A DNA stretch of 64,000 nt from Patagioenas fasciata (lineage: Eukaryota; Chordata; Aves; Columbiformes; Columbidae). Made by a program: the position numbers and the translations under genes. The notes under the pieces were generated by a model. The model had not been told where the DNA came from. It made no database searches and saw nothing but the letters and a program-made list of their open reading frames with translations. The stretch spans positions 19,674,867 to 19,738,866 of the forward strand of contig NC_092525.1 of the NCBI RefSeq assembly GCF_037038585.1. Reading direction: 5' to 3'. Position 1 is the stretch's first letter. Every line of letters begins with the position of its first letter. Of this stretch, positions 48,701 through 61,900 are shown piece by piece.

Positions 48701-50403
48701 GATATGTCAATCAAAAAATATTTTTGTTTCTTTGGATCTATATTACCCGTTTTACAGGAAACTGGCTAAAGTTACTAATAATGCTGAGTAAATTCAGCAG
48801 TATTTAATGATTTCACTTCCTAATTTCAATCTGTCCCTACCTGTGCTGTCTGGGCATGATACAAATCCATCTTGCAGAGAAAAGTAGCATCTTTCTTTGT
48901 CCTGCCTCAGCAGCGGTGCATGTTGCATCAAAACCATTGTATTGATATTGTTCTGCTGCTACATGTTGCATACATCTCAGCTGTAACACAGCAACGTTAT
49001 TTGTAGCTTTTTTGTTTGATATGAATGAAGTTAACATTAAAGTGATACTTACTCTAATGATCCCTTCAGCACAGCCAGGTATGCTGAAGTGAATACAACA
49101 TTGTGGCTTATAATGAAACATTAATTTCTACAGATCAGTTCCTCGCTCATAGGATGTAATCTAAGTTTAACCAGTTATAAAACAGCCACTCTTAAACAGG
49201 TTGTCAATACCAAAGAAACGCTGAAGTTATACTCACAACCTTTAACAGTTTGGAAAATGTCTCAAATACATAAAATTTTATCTAGTACCTGAAAACCGGA
49301 TTAATTTTCGGCAACCCAAACAAGACTATCAGGGGCAACCTTGCCCTGAAAAAGGCTGTTCCCTCTCTGTAGTTCTGTAATCAAATTCTTCCACAACTAG
49401 GCAGAAGACAAGCTTCCAATTAAGCGATAGGGAGGTTCTTGGTCATCTTTGGTCCCAGGGTCTGCAGTTTTGAGAAGCATATAAAGACATCTGCTCCACA
49501 TTTATACTATTCTTTACCTGATATGACTACTGACACAGCTCAACTACCGTGAGAAGTACAACAAATGCATCAAGACTACTAACTAGATGAGTATTTGAAA
49601 CACGTCCATGAAAGTTTCCATGCTGTAAAGAACCAGGGTTAAGAGACCCACTCAACACCATCAGGGACAGTTTCACATTTCACTAGAACACATCGAACTA
49701 CCAGGCTTCAGAAATGCAAGCATCTTGCACTGTTCAGCACCATCTCCCACCCCACTAGCAGATCAAACGAGCAATTGTACCTTAAAAATACAAACCCCAA
49801 TAGTATCACTGCAGCAATAAAAGACCTCAAAACCCAAAAGGTAGTCCAAAGAAGAAAAGAATCCTCAAGAACACAACCTGACAGACAAAACTGCCCAACA
49901 GCAGTTTGTCTGGTGTATTCTCTGTTCATACCACATTTAGCATGAGACTGGCTTTTAAACAACCCCTTGTGTAGACAGAAGTTTTAAAAGAAGAAATCTC
50001 TTAAATGCCTAAATGTATAGCACTAAAATCATCACCACAACTAAGAAACAACACTAGCTAAGTACTAAAAATGGATACTTCCCACTTCTCTAGCAACGCA
50101 TGCAATGCCCAATTAAGAATTTAAGATGCTGGGGAAGAAAGAAATCAAAGAACAAGCCATACTGAGGGGCATACAAAATGGAAGACTACTCAAACTTCAC
50201 CATTCAAAACTTTAATTCTGCAAAGCTGAACACTGCTCTCAAATAAAAAGATAGCCTTGATGGTGAAGATATAGACATATGCTTTCCTTCACGCATATGG
50301 TTGAATTTTAAATTCGATCACTGACTGGTACAGCACCCTCAAGTATTTAGTTTAAGGGCTGCTGCAATTTTAACTACAGGTATAATGAATTTGGTCTAGA
50401 CTG
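45721..50403. other. CYP2J-HOOK1 intergenic interval, no gene supported
   Basis: No open frame here resembles a known protein. The right-hand part (about 48,100-50,400) is AT-rich and could include distal HOOK1 3' UTR on the minus strand, but no decisive poly(A) signal was found. A perfect inverted repeat lies at 46300-46346. An exon-like minus-strand stretch at about 48840-48985 is flanked by an AG and a GTAGGG and stays open, but I do not recognise it. Confidence 0.5.
46300..46346. repeat. Perfect 16-bp inverted repeat with 15-bp loop
   Basis: The arms GGTTGGGGATGTCTCC (46300-46315) and GGAGACATCCCCAACC (46331-46346) are exact reverse complements around a 15-base loop, and pairing can continue imperfectly into the loop (TCACT/AGTGG). 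It would fold to a stable hairpin in RNA of either strand. Confidence 0.85.
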
Positions 50404-51853
50404 TTTGCAAAGAAGAATGGACATTAACAGGAGAGGTGCCTGACGACTGGAGAAAAGCAAATGTCACTCCAGTCTTCAAAAAGGGCAAGGAGGACCTGGG
50501 TAACTATAGACTGGTCAGCCTCACCTCCATCCCTGGGAAACTGATGGAACAACTTATCCTTGGTGCCACCTCAAGGCATATCAAGGATAAGAGGGTCATT
50601 AGGGCCAGTGAACATGGCTTCACCAAGGGGAAGTTGTGCTTGACCAACCTCATTGACTTTTACGAGGACATAACAAGGCAGGTAGATGATGGCAGAGCAG
50701 TGGACGTGGTCTTCCTTGACTTCAGTAAGGCATTTGACACAGTCTCCCGCAGCATCCTTACAGCTAAACTGAGGGAGTACGGTCTGGATGATCAGGTAGT
50801 GACGTGGACTGCAAACTGGCTGAAGGAAAGAAGCCAGATAGTCATGGCCAATGGGGCAGAGTCCAATTCGAAGCCTGTATCTAGTGGAGTGCCTCAGGGG
50901 TCAGTATTGGGGTAGGTATTATTCAACATATTCATCAACTATTTGGATGAGGGAATAAGAGTGTACTATCAGCAAGTTTGCTGATGACACCAAGCTGGGA
51001 GGAGTGGTTGACACACCAGAAGACTGTGCAGTCATCCAGAGACCTGGACAGGCTGGAGAGTTGGGCAGGGAAAAATGTAATAAAATATAACAAGGGCAAG
51101 TATAGAGTATTGCATCTGGGTAGGAACAAGCCCAGCTTCCAGTATAAATTGGGGAATGACCTATTAGACAGCACTGTAGGGGGAAGGGACCTGGGGGTCC
51201 TGATAGACAGCAGGATGACCACAAGCCAGCACTGTGCCCTTGTGGCCAGGAAGCCCAAAGCATCCTGGGGTGTATTAGAAGGGGGGTGGCTAGTAGGTCA
51301 AGAGAGGTTCTCCTTCCCCTCTACTCTGCCCTGGTGAGACCACATCTGAAATATTGTGTCCAGTTCTAGGCCCCTCAGTTCAAGAAGGACAGGGAACTGC
51401 TGGAGAGAGTCCAGTGCAAGGCAACAAAGATGATTAAGGGAGTGGAACATCTCTCTTATGAGGAAAGGAGGGGGGAAGCTGGGTCTCTTTAACTTGGAGG
51501 AGACAGAGGGGTGACCTTATTAACGTTTACAAATATATAAAGAGTGAGTGTCAGGAGGATGGAGCCAGGCTCTTCTTGGTGACAACCAACAGTAAGACAA
51601 GGGGTAATGGGTTCACACTGGAACACAAGAGGTTCCACTTAAATTTGAGAAGAAACTTCTCCATGAGGGTGACCGACACTGGAACAGGCTGCCCAGGGGG
51701 GTTGTGGAGTCTCCTTCTCTGGAGACACTCAAAACCCACCTGGACACATTCCTGTGTAACCTCATCTAGGTGTTCCTGCTCCAGCAGGGGGATTGGACTG
51801 GATGATCTTTTGAGGTCCCTTCCAATCCGTAACATTCTGTGATTCCGTGATTA
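50404..51853 (+). mobile_element. CR1 LINE, 5'-truncated, reverse transcriptase part and 3' end
   Basis: Encodes the CR1 reverse-transcriptase core (VPDDWRKANVTPVFKKGK, FLDFSKAFDTV, SSGVPQGSVLG) from about 50430 to 50912. It then shows a stop in place of the usual VLGPVLFN, frame changes, the C-terminal [12 protein letters not shown]-like region and the 3' UTR. It ends CATTCTGTGATTCCGTGA at 51853, the CR1 terminus. Too degraded to be active. It lies in the presumed HOOK1 3' region, antisense to HOOK1. Confidence 0.92.
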
Positions 51854-52964
51854 ACAAGTTTCCTAAAAATATAGTTTATAACAAAAGTAAGACATTTGGT
51901 AAATAGCAACACAAATTTGGTGAAAGATAGCAATTCCCTGCACCAAGACTTCTGGTATCAATTTGCATTTCATCTTCTTCAGTCTAGATACTGCAAAGCT
52001 ATTACAGTTCATATATTTTTCTCGCTGCCAACAAGTAGTAAAATTATCTTTCATTCACCTACCCAGTACAGTTAGTTCAGAATAACTAAAGTGACACTGC
52101 ATTCAAAAAAAAAAAAAAAAAAAAGGAAAATTAATTACCATACACAGGGTTGTATAAATAGCTGGAAATAAACAGCATTCCTTCCCACCTAACCCCCTTT
52201 CTGCAAGGAAAGGCAGGGTACCAATACTCCAGACTTTTAAAACATAGCCCAGACTTTTGAATTATTATCATAGCTTTTTTTCCTTACACAGGGAAAGACA
52301 GTTTATTTGGTTTTAATGGATTCAACATCTTAAAGAGAAGTTTTCCTTAATGTATCTATGCAGGAACTTACCCTTCAATTTTTTAAAATGAACTTGAGAT
52401 GACAAAACAAATCCTGTCTTCTGTTATATAACAAGTCAACTAGTACTAACCTTTTTTAATCTTTTTCTATAAATGCAAGTATCTTCTTCCTCTTAAAACT
52501 GTACTTTGTATTCTAAAAAAAAAAGTATTTTTTAAAACATGGTACCAATCTTTTAATTTTCAGAAGAGCCCAGCAAAAATGGCCAGTACTGCCAGTTTCC
52601 TGAAGTACATTTTTGCATAACAACTTCCCTTTACAAAAGTCAACTTTCTAGCCCAAACCCATTAAATAAAGTTTTAAATATATAGCGCCAATTTCTATAT
52701 TTACAATATATTCTGAAGGCAAATATAAATCTTAAGTTGTGCTTGTAAATACACTGCAGTTATTAAATCTACTTCTACTTGTAAAGCTAAGTACTACCTT
52801 TTAGACACACCATTGATCAACTTAATCACCACTTGATCAGTTTTGATGTTGAATTTGCAGTTGCCCACCATTTTAACCTTCTTTTGCATCAAGTAGTTAA
52901 AGTGGAAGCTATGAAACATTTAAGGACACTTTAGCATATAGGTTTTCCTCATGGTCCTTCCAGC
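51854..52964 (-). other. HOOK1: Probable HOOK1 3' UTR (proximal part)
   Basis: AT-rich sequence directly after the HOOK1 stop codon on the minus strand. TTTATT at 52302-52307 (AATAAA on the minus strand) is one possible poly(A) signal, but the UTR may run further. A run of 20 A lies at about 52107-52126. Confidence 0.4.
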
Positions 52965-55900
52965 TTAATCAGATGTTGCACCCGGTACTTTAACAGTGAG
53001 ATTCCTTCTGGTATTGGTGACATGGCGCTGTTGAGCTAGGAAGGAGCGTCCAGGACCGTCTCTGCAAGCACCGCTACTGCCAACCAGTCTGGATTCCATA
53101 CCTAGCTTCTGTAGAGTTAGGCTCTGCAAGTAAGTGAAACAACATTTACACTATAGCAAAAACTGGACCAAAAATAGGTCATCTTACATGCACAAAGCTC
53201 ATGCTTACTCAGTATGCACACAGAATTTCTTTTACTCTATTTCCTGGATGCCCTCTTGCTACCATAAAAGGTATGAACCAATGCTGAAAGACTCATTCAC
53301 ATTCATATAGAATGTGTTAATTTTAGCTTATTGTAAAGTTGTTCCTTTATTAAGTAAGCTATTTAATTTTACTTTCTTATTTTTGATTTCCCATTTCAGT
53401 CTTTATGAAATCCTATTTAAACATTGCTTCATGTAAAGATTAAGAACTTCCTCCAGTCCTTTTCATAGCAACCTAACAAACATTCTAACAACCTTTGCAA
53501 TGCTGCTGCAGGATGAGAAGACGCTTTAGCTTTTTTCCCACAAATACTGTCCTAAAGACACTGAACATCTACAGCAGGAGTCTGGAAACCTTTTGAACCA
53601 CAGCATTCCTTTGTCTCAAGTCCAAAAACTCCAACAACAAATGCCACTGAACAATGAGAAATCTAACCTGCTAAATCCAAGAAGAAACTTGTGGCAGCAA
53701 ATAGTATATTACTAACATGGAAGTCATGGCCTATACTTACTTCTAAGTCTCCTGTTCTAAAGCACAGAAGACAAGCAGAAAACATAACAAAAGCTTTAAA
53801 AAATAGATTACTTATATTTTTCCTTTACACTGCTATCAAAAATGATGATGCTGGTATCTCCTAAGTTACATGAACAGGATTGGAAATTCCAGCTATAACT
53901 CACTCAAGTTTGCATTCTGGCTTAAAGTCAGAATTAGCAAGTGGAAGAGTGATCTCATTTTAAACTAATATCCTCAAGGCTTTTCTCCTCTCCTTAGTTC
54001 CCTGTTTTATACGTAAGGCTGTGCTAATCTGCAAGGTGGACTCTTGTGCCACAAGTAGCTAAACTATTAGCCTTCTCTCCTAAGCATCAGTTTATAATGA
54101 ATCTACAAAAAAAAAAAAGCGATGTAAGATTTAACTGTCAACATTGGCAAAATGTGTTCTTGTGATTTCTGAGATACCAACAAGTGAACTTTTGACCCAC
54201 CTTGTTATACCATGCAGTTACAATAAGCTTTTCCTCGTAATCACGTAACTTAGCAAGTTTGTATTCAGCCTGCAAGCAGACAATAGAGAAGAAAATCTCA
54301 GTTAAAACACAAAAATAATCTTCATAAACTTATTGAGTCCATTGAGCGAAATAAAGACATACAGCAGAAATGCTTAAATATGCAAAATAGCTAGAAGGCT
54401 TAGAAGTGTAAATAAAGATATTTCCATAAATGACTATGAGAGAAGTTTAGACCATTTCAAGAAGAGGCAAAACTTTACACAATTTGCACTTTAACTTGGA
54501 AACATACCTTGAGGGGCCGTCTGTATGTGTGGAGAAATGCATGAAAGTCTAGAATGTATCAGAAAGTCTATCAATAATTTAGTAATTTTTTTTTTTACCT
54601 GAACGTCGAAGACAAGAATGTACCTCTAGTGGCTGAATATTCTTGTGTTGCTGAATTGCTATTACATTTAATTGCAATATAGTATACTTATCTAGTACGT
54701 AGAAGAAATCTGTGGCCATGGCATTTATAAAGTCAGACCTTTTAGCCTACTAACTCATGTTGAGGAATTTTGCATTTTCTGAGGTAACTATTCTAACCAG
54801 TCCTATCAATATTGCTATTAAAACTGAATGCAGCATTTCCCATTCCTTTTTTTTTTTCCTTTATCCTTGGACTCCTGTCAACAATCCTTTCAGGATTTGA
54901 GCCACAGTTCACTGACTTAATAGGTTTTACTCTTCTTTATAGATTCAAGAACTCCAGTACATGAAGCCACTGACTGATCAGAGGTCTACTAAATTCAAGT
55001 CACTGCTCAAACACTGAGTCCCTCATATGAACAAAGATACAGTACTACTGAAAAAGGCCAGACTCTGCAGCTCTGTACAAGTTACCGTAACATTACAAAA
55101 CTATTTGTCTTGTCAAGTATTTCACTTACAGATTTTTCAGAGGGTTTAGAAAGAATCCAAACTAGAGTTTCAGTTCTATATTGAAAAGCACTGTTGAAAA
55201 GTACAGACTTCTATTAGGCTGCAAGGTTAATTAAGCCAAAATAAAAATCTCTAGGTTTGACAGTCTGTGCAGTTTCTATAATTGAATGCAGCATTGAAGG
55301 GGACTGGATCATTAAGAAACAGTAACTTGAGCATCTAATATCAGAGACAGTAGAATATACTAGAAGTTGTTATTACATATATGTAAATTTTTACCTCTAG
55401 TGCTTCAATTTTTTTGTCTTTCTCCATTATCTGTTTTCTGAGCAACATAATTTCTGCTGATGCTGGATTTAGCTTAGGGTCTAAGGTTTTTATCACCTGT
55501 ACAAAGCAAAAAAACCCATTGTGAGTCAAGTTTGATTCTCAACAGCTCTGCATCTCATCTGCTCCCAGTAGAAATATGAAAACAGACTGACCACTAGTCA
55601 GGTAATTATGATGAGAACTAGGCTGTTACACTGCACAACAGAAGATATCAAATGGTACAAAGGAATAATACATCTCATGCTTTAGCCTAAAACCCATTCT
55701 CATACAATTAAGTGACAGCAATTGAGCAATTTAACTAAAAATGCAACATGCAGCCACTAATTTTAACTGGGAGGTAGATGCAGGGGACTTAAATCAATCT
55801 GTTTACAACTTACAGGGAGGAATGTACACGTTAAGTAACAGGCCACTCACATTTCTTGCTTTCTCAAGGTACATTTTATATCTTTCTTCCATTGCTTTCA

Positions 55901-58900
55901 TATCCTCATCTTTTTTTCGCAAAGCTGCTTCCAGCTCTCCAATCTTCTGGGCTATTTACAGAAATTATCAACAAAGACATACAAAATAAAAATCAACATG
56001 GTACTTTCAAGGCTTCTGTGTTCTTTTTAACCACCCCCCCCCAACATTTTAGCTACTACATGATTTCTTAAGTTCCTATTTTCGTTTCACTTGTACCCAT
56101 AAGGTCCCACTTGACACTGTATTCCCATTTTGAACAGCACTGTTCAACAAAACTAAGCCTCCATGAACCTCTCCCTGCCCACCACCATGTGCAAACCCTG
56201 CCCCCATTTCAGGTTTAAAGCTACACTGCAGCAGAAAGCCTTATCCAGACAAGTATCCCATAGCCCAGTGGCTACAGGAATAATTTCAGAAGAAACATAC
56301 AAGTCTCTTTAAAGGAGAAACCAAAAACAACCACACAACCAAAAACATAGACCACCACACAAAACAACTTACGGTTCTGACTAATATCAGGCTGGAGTTC
56401 TGCAAGATCAGCTTCTTTCTTCTGTAACTCATCATGAACTTCATTTAATTTTTCCCTATAAATGAAAGTCTGGACTAAGGATAAAGTTCACAAATAATTC
56501 TGTGCACAGTTTTAAGAGCTGAAAGTTGAAACTTAATGGTCAAAGTGCTTAAACAACTGTTTTAAACTCTGGCAATGCTTTTAAGTTTAAATAGAAATAT
56601 TAGCAGGTATTTAAAAGTTGTGAGTTCTGAATTGAGTCTCATTTACCTAAAGCTAGAAAACAAGAACAAAACAACCAAAAAACCTTCCAGCATCTCCTTA
56701 GCAGGAACTACATCAGCTGAAAGGATGGAAGTATTTCAGAAGAATGAAATGTGTTTTCAGTCCAGTAACAGTGGATGGTTCTAGCAGGCTGTTGTTGAAT
56801 CAGAACAATTAAAATGCTATTGGTGACAGAGAGACAGTTAAGTGGATACTAGTAATACAAGATTCTCACGATCAGAGTTGATAAAACTACAACACTTAAC
56901 CCACTAAGTACATGATTCTCAAATCAAGTGGCTTAGAACAACAAGACACCCCTACAAAGACTTACGCAGTTTCTGTGTTACAACAATCAAATTATTTAGC
57001 ATAAATAAGCTATGGTGGATGCATGTGGCTTACTTACATGTGTGCTGCCAATTTCTGCTTCAGGTTGCTAGACTACAGAAGGAAAGAGTTAAAACTGAGT
57101 TACATGTCAGTATTTCATACTGTGAAATGTTAAAGTGCTCTTACAAATCAGCGAAGAATACTTAGCACACCTAAATAAGTCAAACCAAATAAATCCTAAG
57201 AAAACCGCATGTCTTTAATGCATTTTTTGTAACTGCATTCACTTTTTGTATTGCACAGATACCAGTTCCAGCACCTTCTTCCTTTAACACTATCCTCTTC
57301 ACTATACCACCATTTAACGATAAAACTAGAGATTTTTAAAAGTAAAGTGGAAGTCAGAAGAGTTACAGTTCCTTAAAGAAGGGGAAGGAACCGCACAAAA
57401 CAAGAGCTTTTCAACTGAAATGGAATTGGTGTGGAGGTCTCATGGATTCTCATACTACAGTGACTAAATTCATCTGCACTAAATACAGCAGAGCCAAGTC
57501 TCTGCTACACAAACGAGGGGAGCTGTCTTCATGCAGTAGAGTTTTTAGAAGGCATTGAACAGCATCAATTGTTTAAGGTATTTGCTTGTAAGGTCTTTTG
57601 AAAAGTGTATATTTGTTCGTGTTGGGGGGGGTGGGTTGGGTGACCCAAATGGGCTTCAGAGTTTGCTCACTCTTACTACTGCATAAGGTAGTGCTTTTCA
57701 AACTAAATTGAAAAAGAAAAAAAAGGCACTAAACCACAATCCTGTCTTCTTAGTAGTTATCAACACTAGACACACTGAAAAAGAAGCAGTGCATCTAAAT
57801 AAATGACTTAATGTTATGCTGAAGGATTTTAAAGATAACTGACACGATGTCTTTAAGGTCAAGCAGCTTGAACTTTCACTTACTCCTTCAGACTTGGATC
57901 CCTGTTCCTGTAAAGTCTTTTGCAGATCTTCCATCTGCTGTTGTAATTCTCCAATACGCTCTTCATTTAGCCTTTTAGGAAGAAAATATGGTTATCACCT
58001 ATCTAAATAGATCATACAAGAACTAGACTTTTCTGTTTCATGTCTGGATGGTGATTTTTCAGACAGTTTACCCAGCATGACTTAAGCCACAAAGAAACTG
58101 ATTACAAATGCATTTAGCTTGAATTGAACTACTGAAACAAACACATGGCAACTTTATTAAACATTTTATAATGAAAGACCTAGAATAATTTTAAAGTTTT
58201 GAAAAAAATTTAACTACGTAAAATTCTCATATTGTAGTAAACTGCTTTCAGCATTCATTAAATGAGAGAAATTCAGATCATATCCCAGTGTTACAACATG
58301 ATTAGTTTAAAGGTCAAGAAATGAGTTTACATTCATTCTTGGTCTACCAAGAAGAGTGTCCTATAAGTAACCCTTCCTTCAGAATACACTAACTCCAGAT
58401 GTACCACATTTCACACCACCACATTTATGCTACTTTCCTTCTTGCTTGCTTCATAACCCGTTGTTAATGATAACATTGGTGACAGAAAAAGCATAACTGG
58501 CTTCCTGCAGTGCTACACTACAAATGCAAGCAACACAGGTGCTCCAAAAGTACAGAAATCACGTTTTGCAGTATCTGAAGGTACTGTTTCACCCATCACC
58601 TTTTCTCAGTTTCTAGTTCGTTCACTGTCCGATGCTTTTGCTCCAGCTGTTCCTGGAGCTCTGTAATACGTTCGTTTTCTGATCCCTCCTGTTTTAACAG
58701 AAGCATCTTATTTTCATGCTGCAGCCGAATAAACATTTCTCTGAATCAGAAACAACAAAAAAGTCACTGTTAATTAAGAAATAGGTGACTAAGAATATGA
58801 CATAATACTCCCATTCGCTCCCCCAGCCTTAAACTGAGAGAAACAAGTTTTACTTAAGGATATAGTTGGAGTAACAATGCAATTCTTTATTAAAAGTTAA

Positions 58901-61900
58901 CTTATAATTTTCAAACACCACAATAGCTTAAGAGATATGAACAAAGTTTAAAATTAAGTCACTCCAAACTCAGATTTTATTGTGCCTTCATGTTTCACTC
59001 TGCTAGACTTCAAAAGTAATATTACCTAGCCTTTGGCTGTTCTGTCTTAGTTGCTGTGTACTATTTATTTATTCTGTCGGTCAGTGGGGCAAGATAAGAA
59101 TTGTTTTACTCCTTAAAGAGGATGTTTCAAGCCAAACTTAAAAGCATATCAGATTGATGGATATAAAGAAAGAATGTAAAGTAATAATAGGATAGGGAAA
59201 TTATCAACTGATACAAAGGTTCCACTTAAATTTGAGAAGAAACTACTTCTCACTGAGGGTGCCAGAACACTGGAACAGGCTGCCCAGGGGGAGTTGTGGA
59301 GTGTCCTACTTTGAAGGCATTCAAGACCTGCCTGGACACCTTCCTGTGTAACCTCATCTGGGTGTTCCAGCTCCAGCCAGGGATTGGACTGGATGATCTT
59401 TTGAGGTCCCTTCCAACCCCTAACATTCTGTGATTCTGTGAAAAACAACATTATGCCCCACCCATAAAAGTTCCCAAACCACCTCAACCTTTTCACCTTA
59501 CCTATATTCCACTGGCAGAATTTCAGCAGCAAGATTCTCATGGCTTTTAACATGAGATGCACCTGAAATTGCATGGGAAGTTTAATTTAGTAAACTTAAA
59601 GAAAACACTAATATACACAGAAAAGCCTCCAAAAGTAAAGCAATACCTGTTTGACTCAAGTGATCCTGCTGCATTTGTGAAAACCAGAGCTCTTCATTTG
59701 TCTCTTTTAATGCATCACACTGTACTATCAGCCTCTAAGAAGATATATTTGAAGTAGAATTAAGTCATACTGCACCACTTTAAGACCAAATAACATTAAG
59801 CAGGTGTAGTACTAAGACACACACATTCTAAGATATATTTTGTTTCATATGTGTATACACACACGGCCCTAAACTTCATTTTTATGGTAGCACTACTTCT
59901 GGGAAGGTATTCCTCAAAGAAACCAAGTGAGAGCGATTCATTAGGTGTTCAAATAAACTCTCCTTCAAGAGAGACTTACCTCTTTTTCTTTGATCAAAGC
60001 TTCATGTTTTTCTTCAAGTCGCTTCATTTCAAATGCTAGCTTATCAGCTCTTTTTGATTCTTCAGACAGCTTGTTATGAAGCTCCTGGACCTTTTCATAA
60101 AGAGAGTATATTCAGCACATTAATATTTTAAGTTGCTACCTTTAAAAGCTATGTTAAAGCCTTCACTCGTGCCCAGTTCAGCAAAATAAACAGCTGATTC
60201 TCCAAGCCTGGGGGAGTGGAATAAGACCAGGCAGTGGTTTTGTTTGTTTGTTTTGGCTTTTTTGATTGGGGTTGGGGGTGGGGGGGGTGGTGTTTGTTTT
60301 CCTTTAGTATTGGTTTTGTTTTGCTCCCTCTTTTACATATATATTTAATTCCTGTATCACTTCATTACTACTGAAATAAGGGAAATCAGAATAAAACTTG
60401 TACAGTTTAAAATAAATTTCTGTGAAGTGAAGAATATTACATACAACTGGTCTGAGTAATAGCTGAACAACCTCTCCCAGGCACACAAATTACCTCAGTT
60501 AAAGTAATGAATGAAAGCCTGCAAACCATGGACAACCAATCAGTTGAGATAGCAACTACAGTTAATCTTGTTAACTTAATAAACAGGGAAAACCAGAAAG
60601 CGAGTGGCAGAGTATAAAGGAGTTTTCACAAATTAAAAATTCTAAGGGGACAATACAGGTTAAGTCCATGGGCTGTTAAATTAAGCTGTTGATTTTTTTT
60701 TTTTTTAATTGAAACATAATTAAAATAATTTTATTTAGGTAAGATGATTTTGAGGAAAAAGTAACATCTTCAATGTAGATGCAGCCTCACCTGTCTTTTG
60801 TAGGTTTCTAGTTGGGCACGAGCCGCATTGGCTTTCTTCAGTTCATCCTCCAGACTGACTGTATTGTGCATATACATCATATTTGTTTCTTGCAGAGATT
60901 TGACTTGTTTGCGGAAGTCATTCAGATCCTGTAGCTTTTTACGATAAACTTCAACAGTTGATTCCAGCTTACTTGCCTTGTCTGCAGTATTCCTTAAAGT
61001 ATAAACAGGAATTAGAAGAATGAGTGTGTTTCTTCAGAAGATTAAAAAAGGCTGAATTCTACTTTCATGCACATTGAAGCTATTTTCAAGGGGAGATGTA
61101 AGGTGCTTAACAGCAGTTAAATCTTACTGCTTTATTTTACAATGCATAATCAATCCAAACTTGAATTTTGCAAAGATTGCTTGTGAAAATTGAAATCACC
61201 ACGGGGTTTAAGTGGGAGTAAAACTGACATTCATATTCCAGAAATACAAGCAAGCATTAGTATATCAATTATCTCTAGCAAATTCTGTGGAGTGCATTGC
61301 AAAGGCAGCACAACATCCTGTGCTAGATAATACTCAGTAAGGAAAAACATGCAGATGTTCTCATTGTGGGGTCATACATAATTCTACACCATTAGAACAT
61401 AACTGCACTATGAAAATGATCATTAGCATAGATGACCACATATTACCAGCTGATCATTAACACAAACCTATGTGGTAAGAAAATATTCAGACCATAAATA
61501 CAAACTAATTTCAATATTTGTTTGATATCTGCCATCTCATATCACTAGAAGGTAGTACAAGAAAATCATGTAAGAAAATCTATAGTTAAGATTTGTTTCA
61601 GATGTTACTTAAGAACCACTATAAGTTAAAACACCTGAAAGCATGTTTCTTTCCATGTTTTAATCATGCTATTTTATGAACAGCAGACCTGCTTTTCAAT
61701 ATGATTTGCTTTGGATATTTCTTGGGTGGAATTTTATTCTCATCAAGCTTGTGTTTTCATCTTCATTTTGTTCATCATGTTGCTAACTTAAACTTAGCCA
61801 AGAATGTGGACACTAAAAGTTATGTTGAAGTTCTAGCTGCATATGTGCTTTTGTACATCAGAAAAGGCAGCCTTTTGCAAAAACAGTCCCCTTAATAAGA

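Noticed and set aside
50919-51263. Minus-strand open frames near 51 kb
   Set aside because: Antisense shadows of the CR1 element on the + strand.
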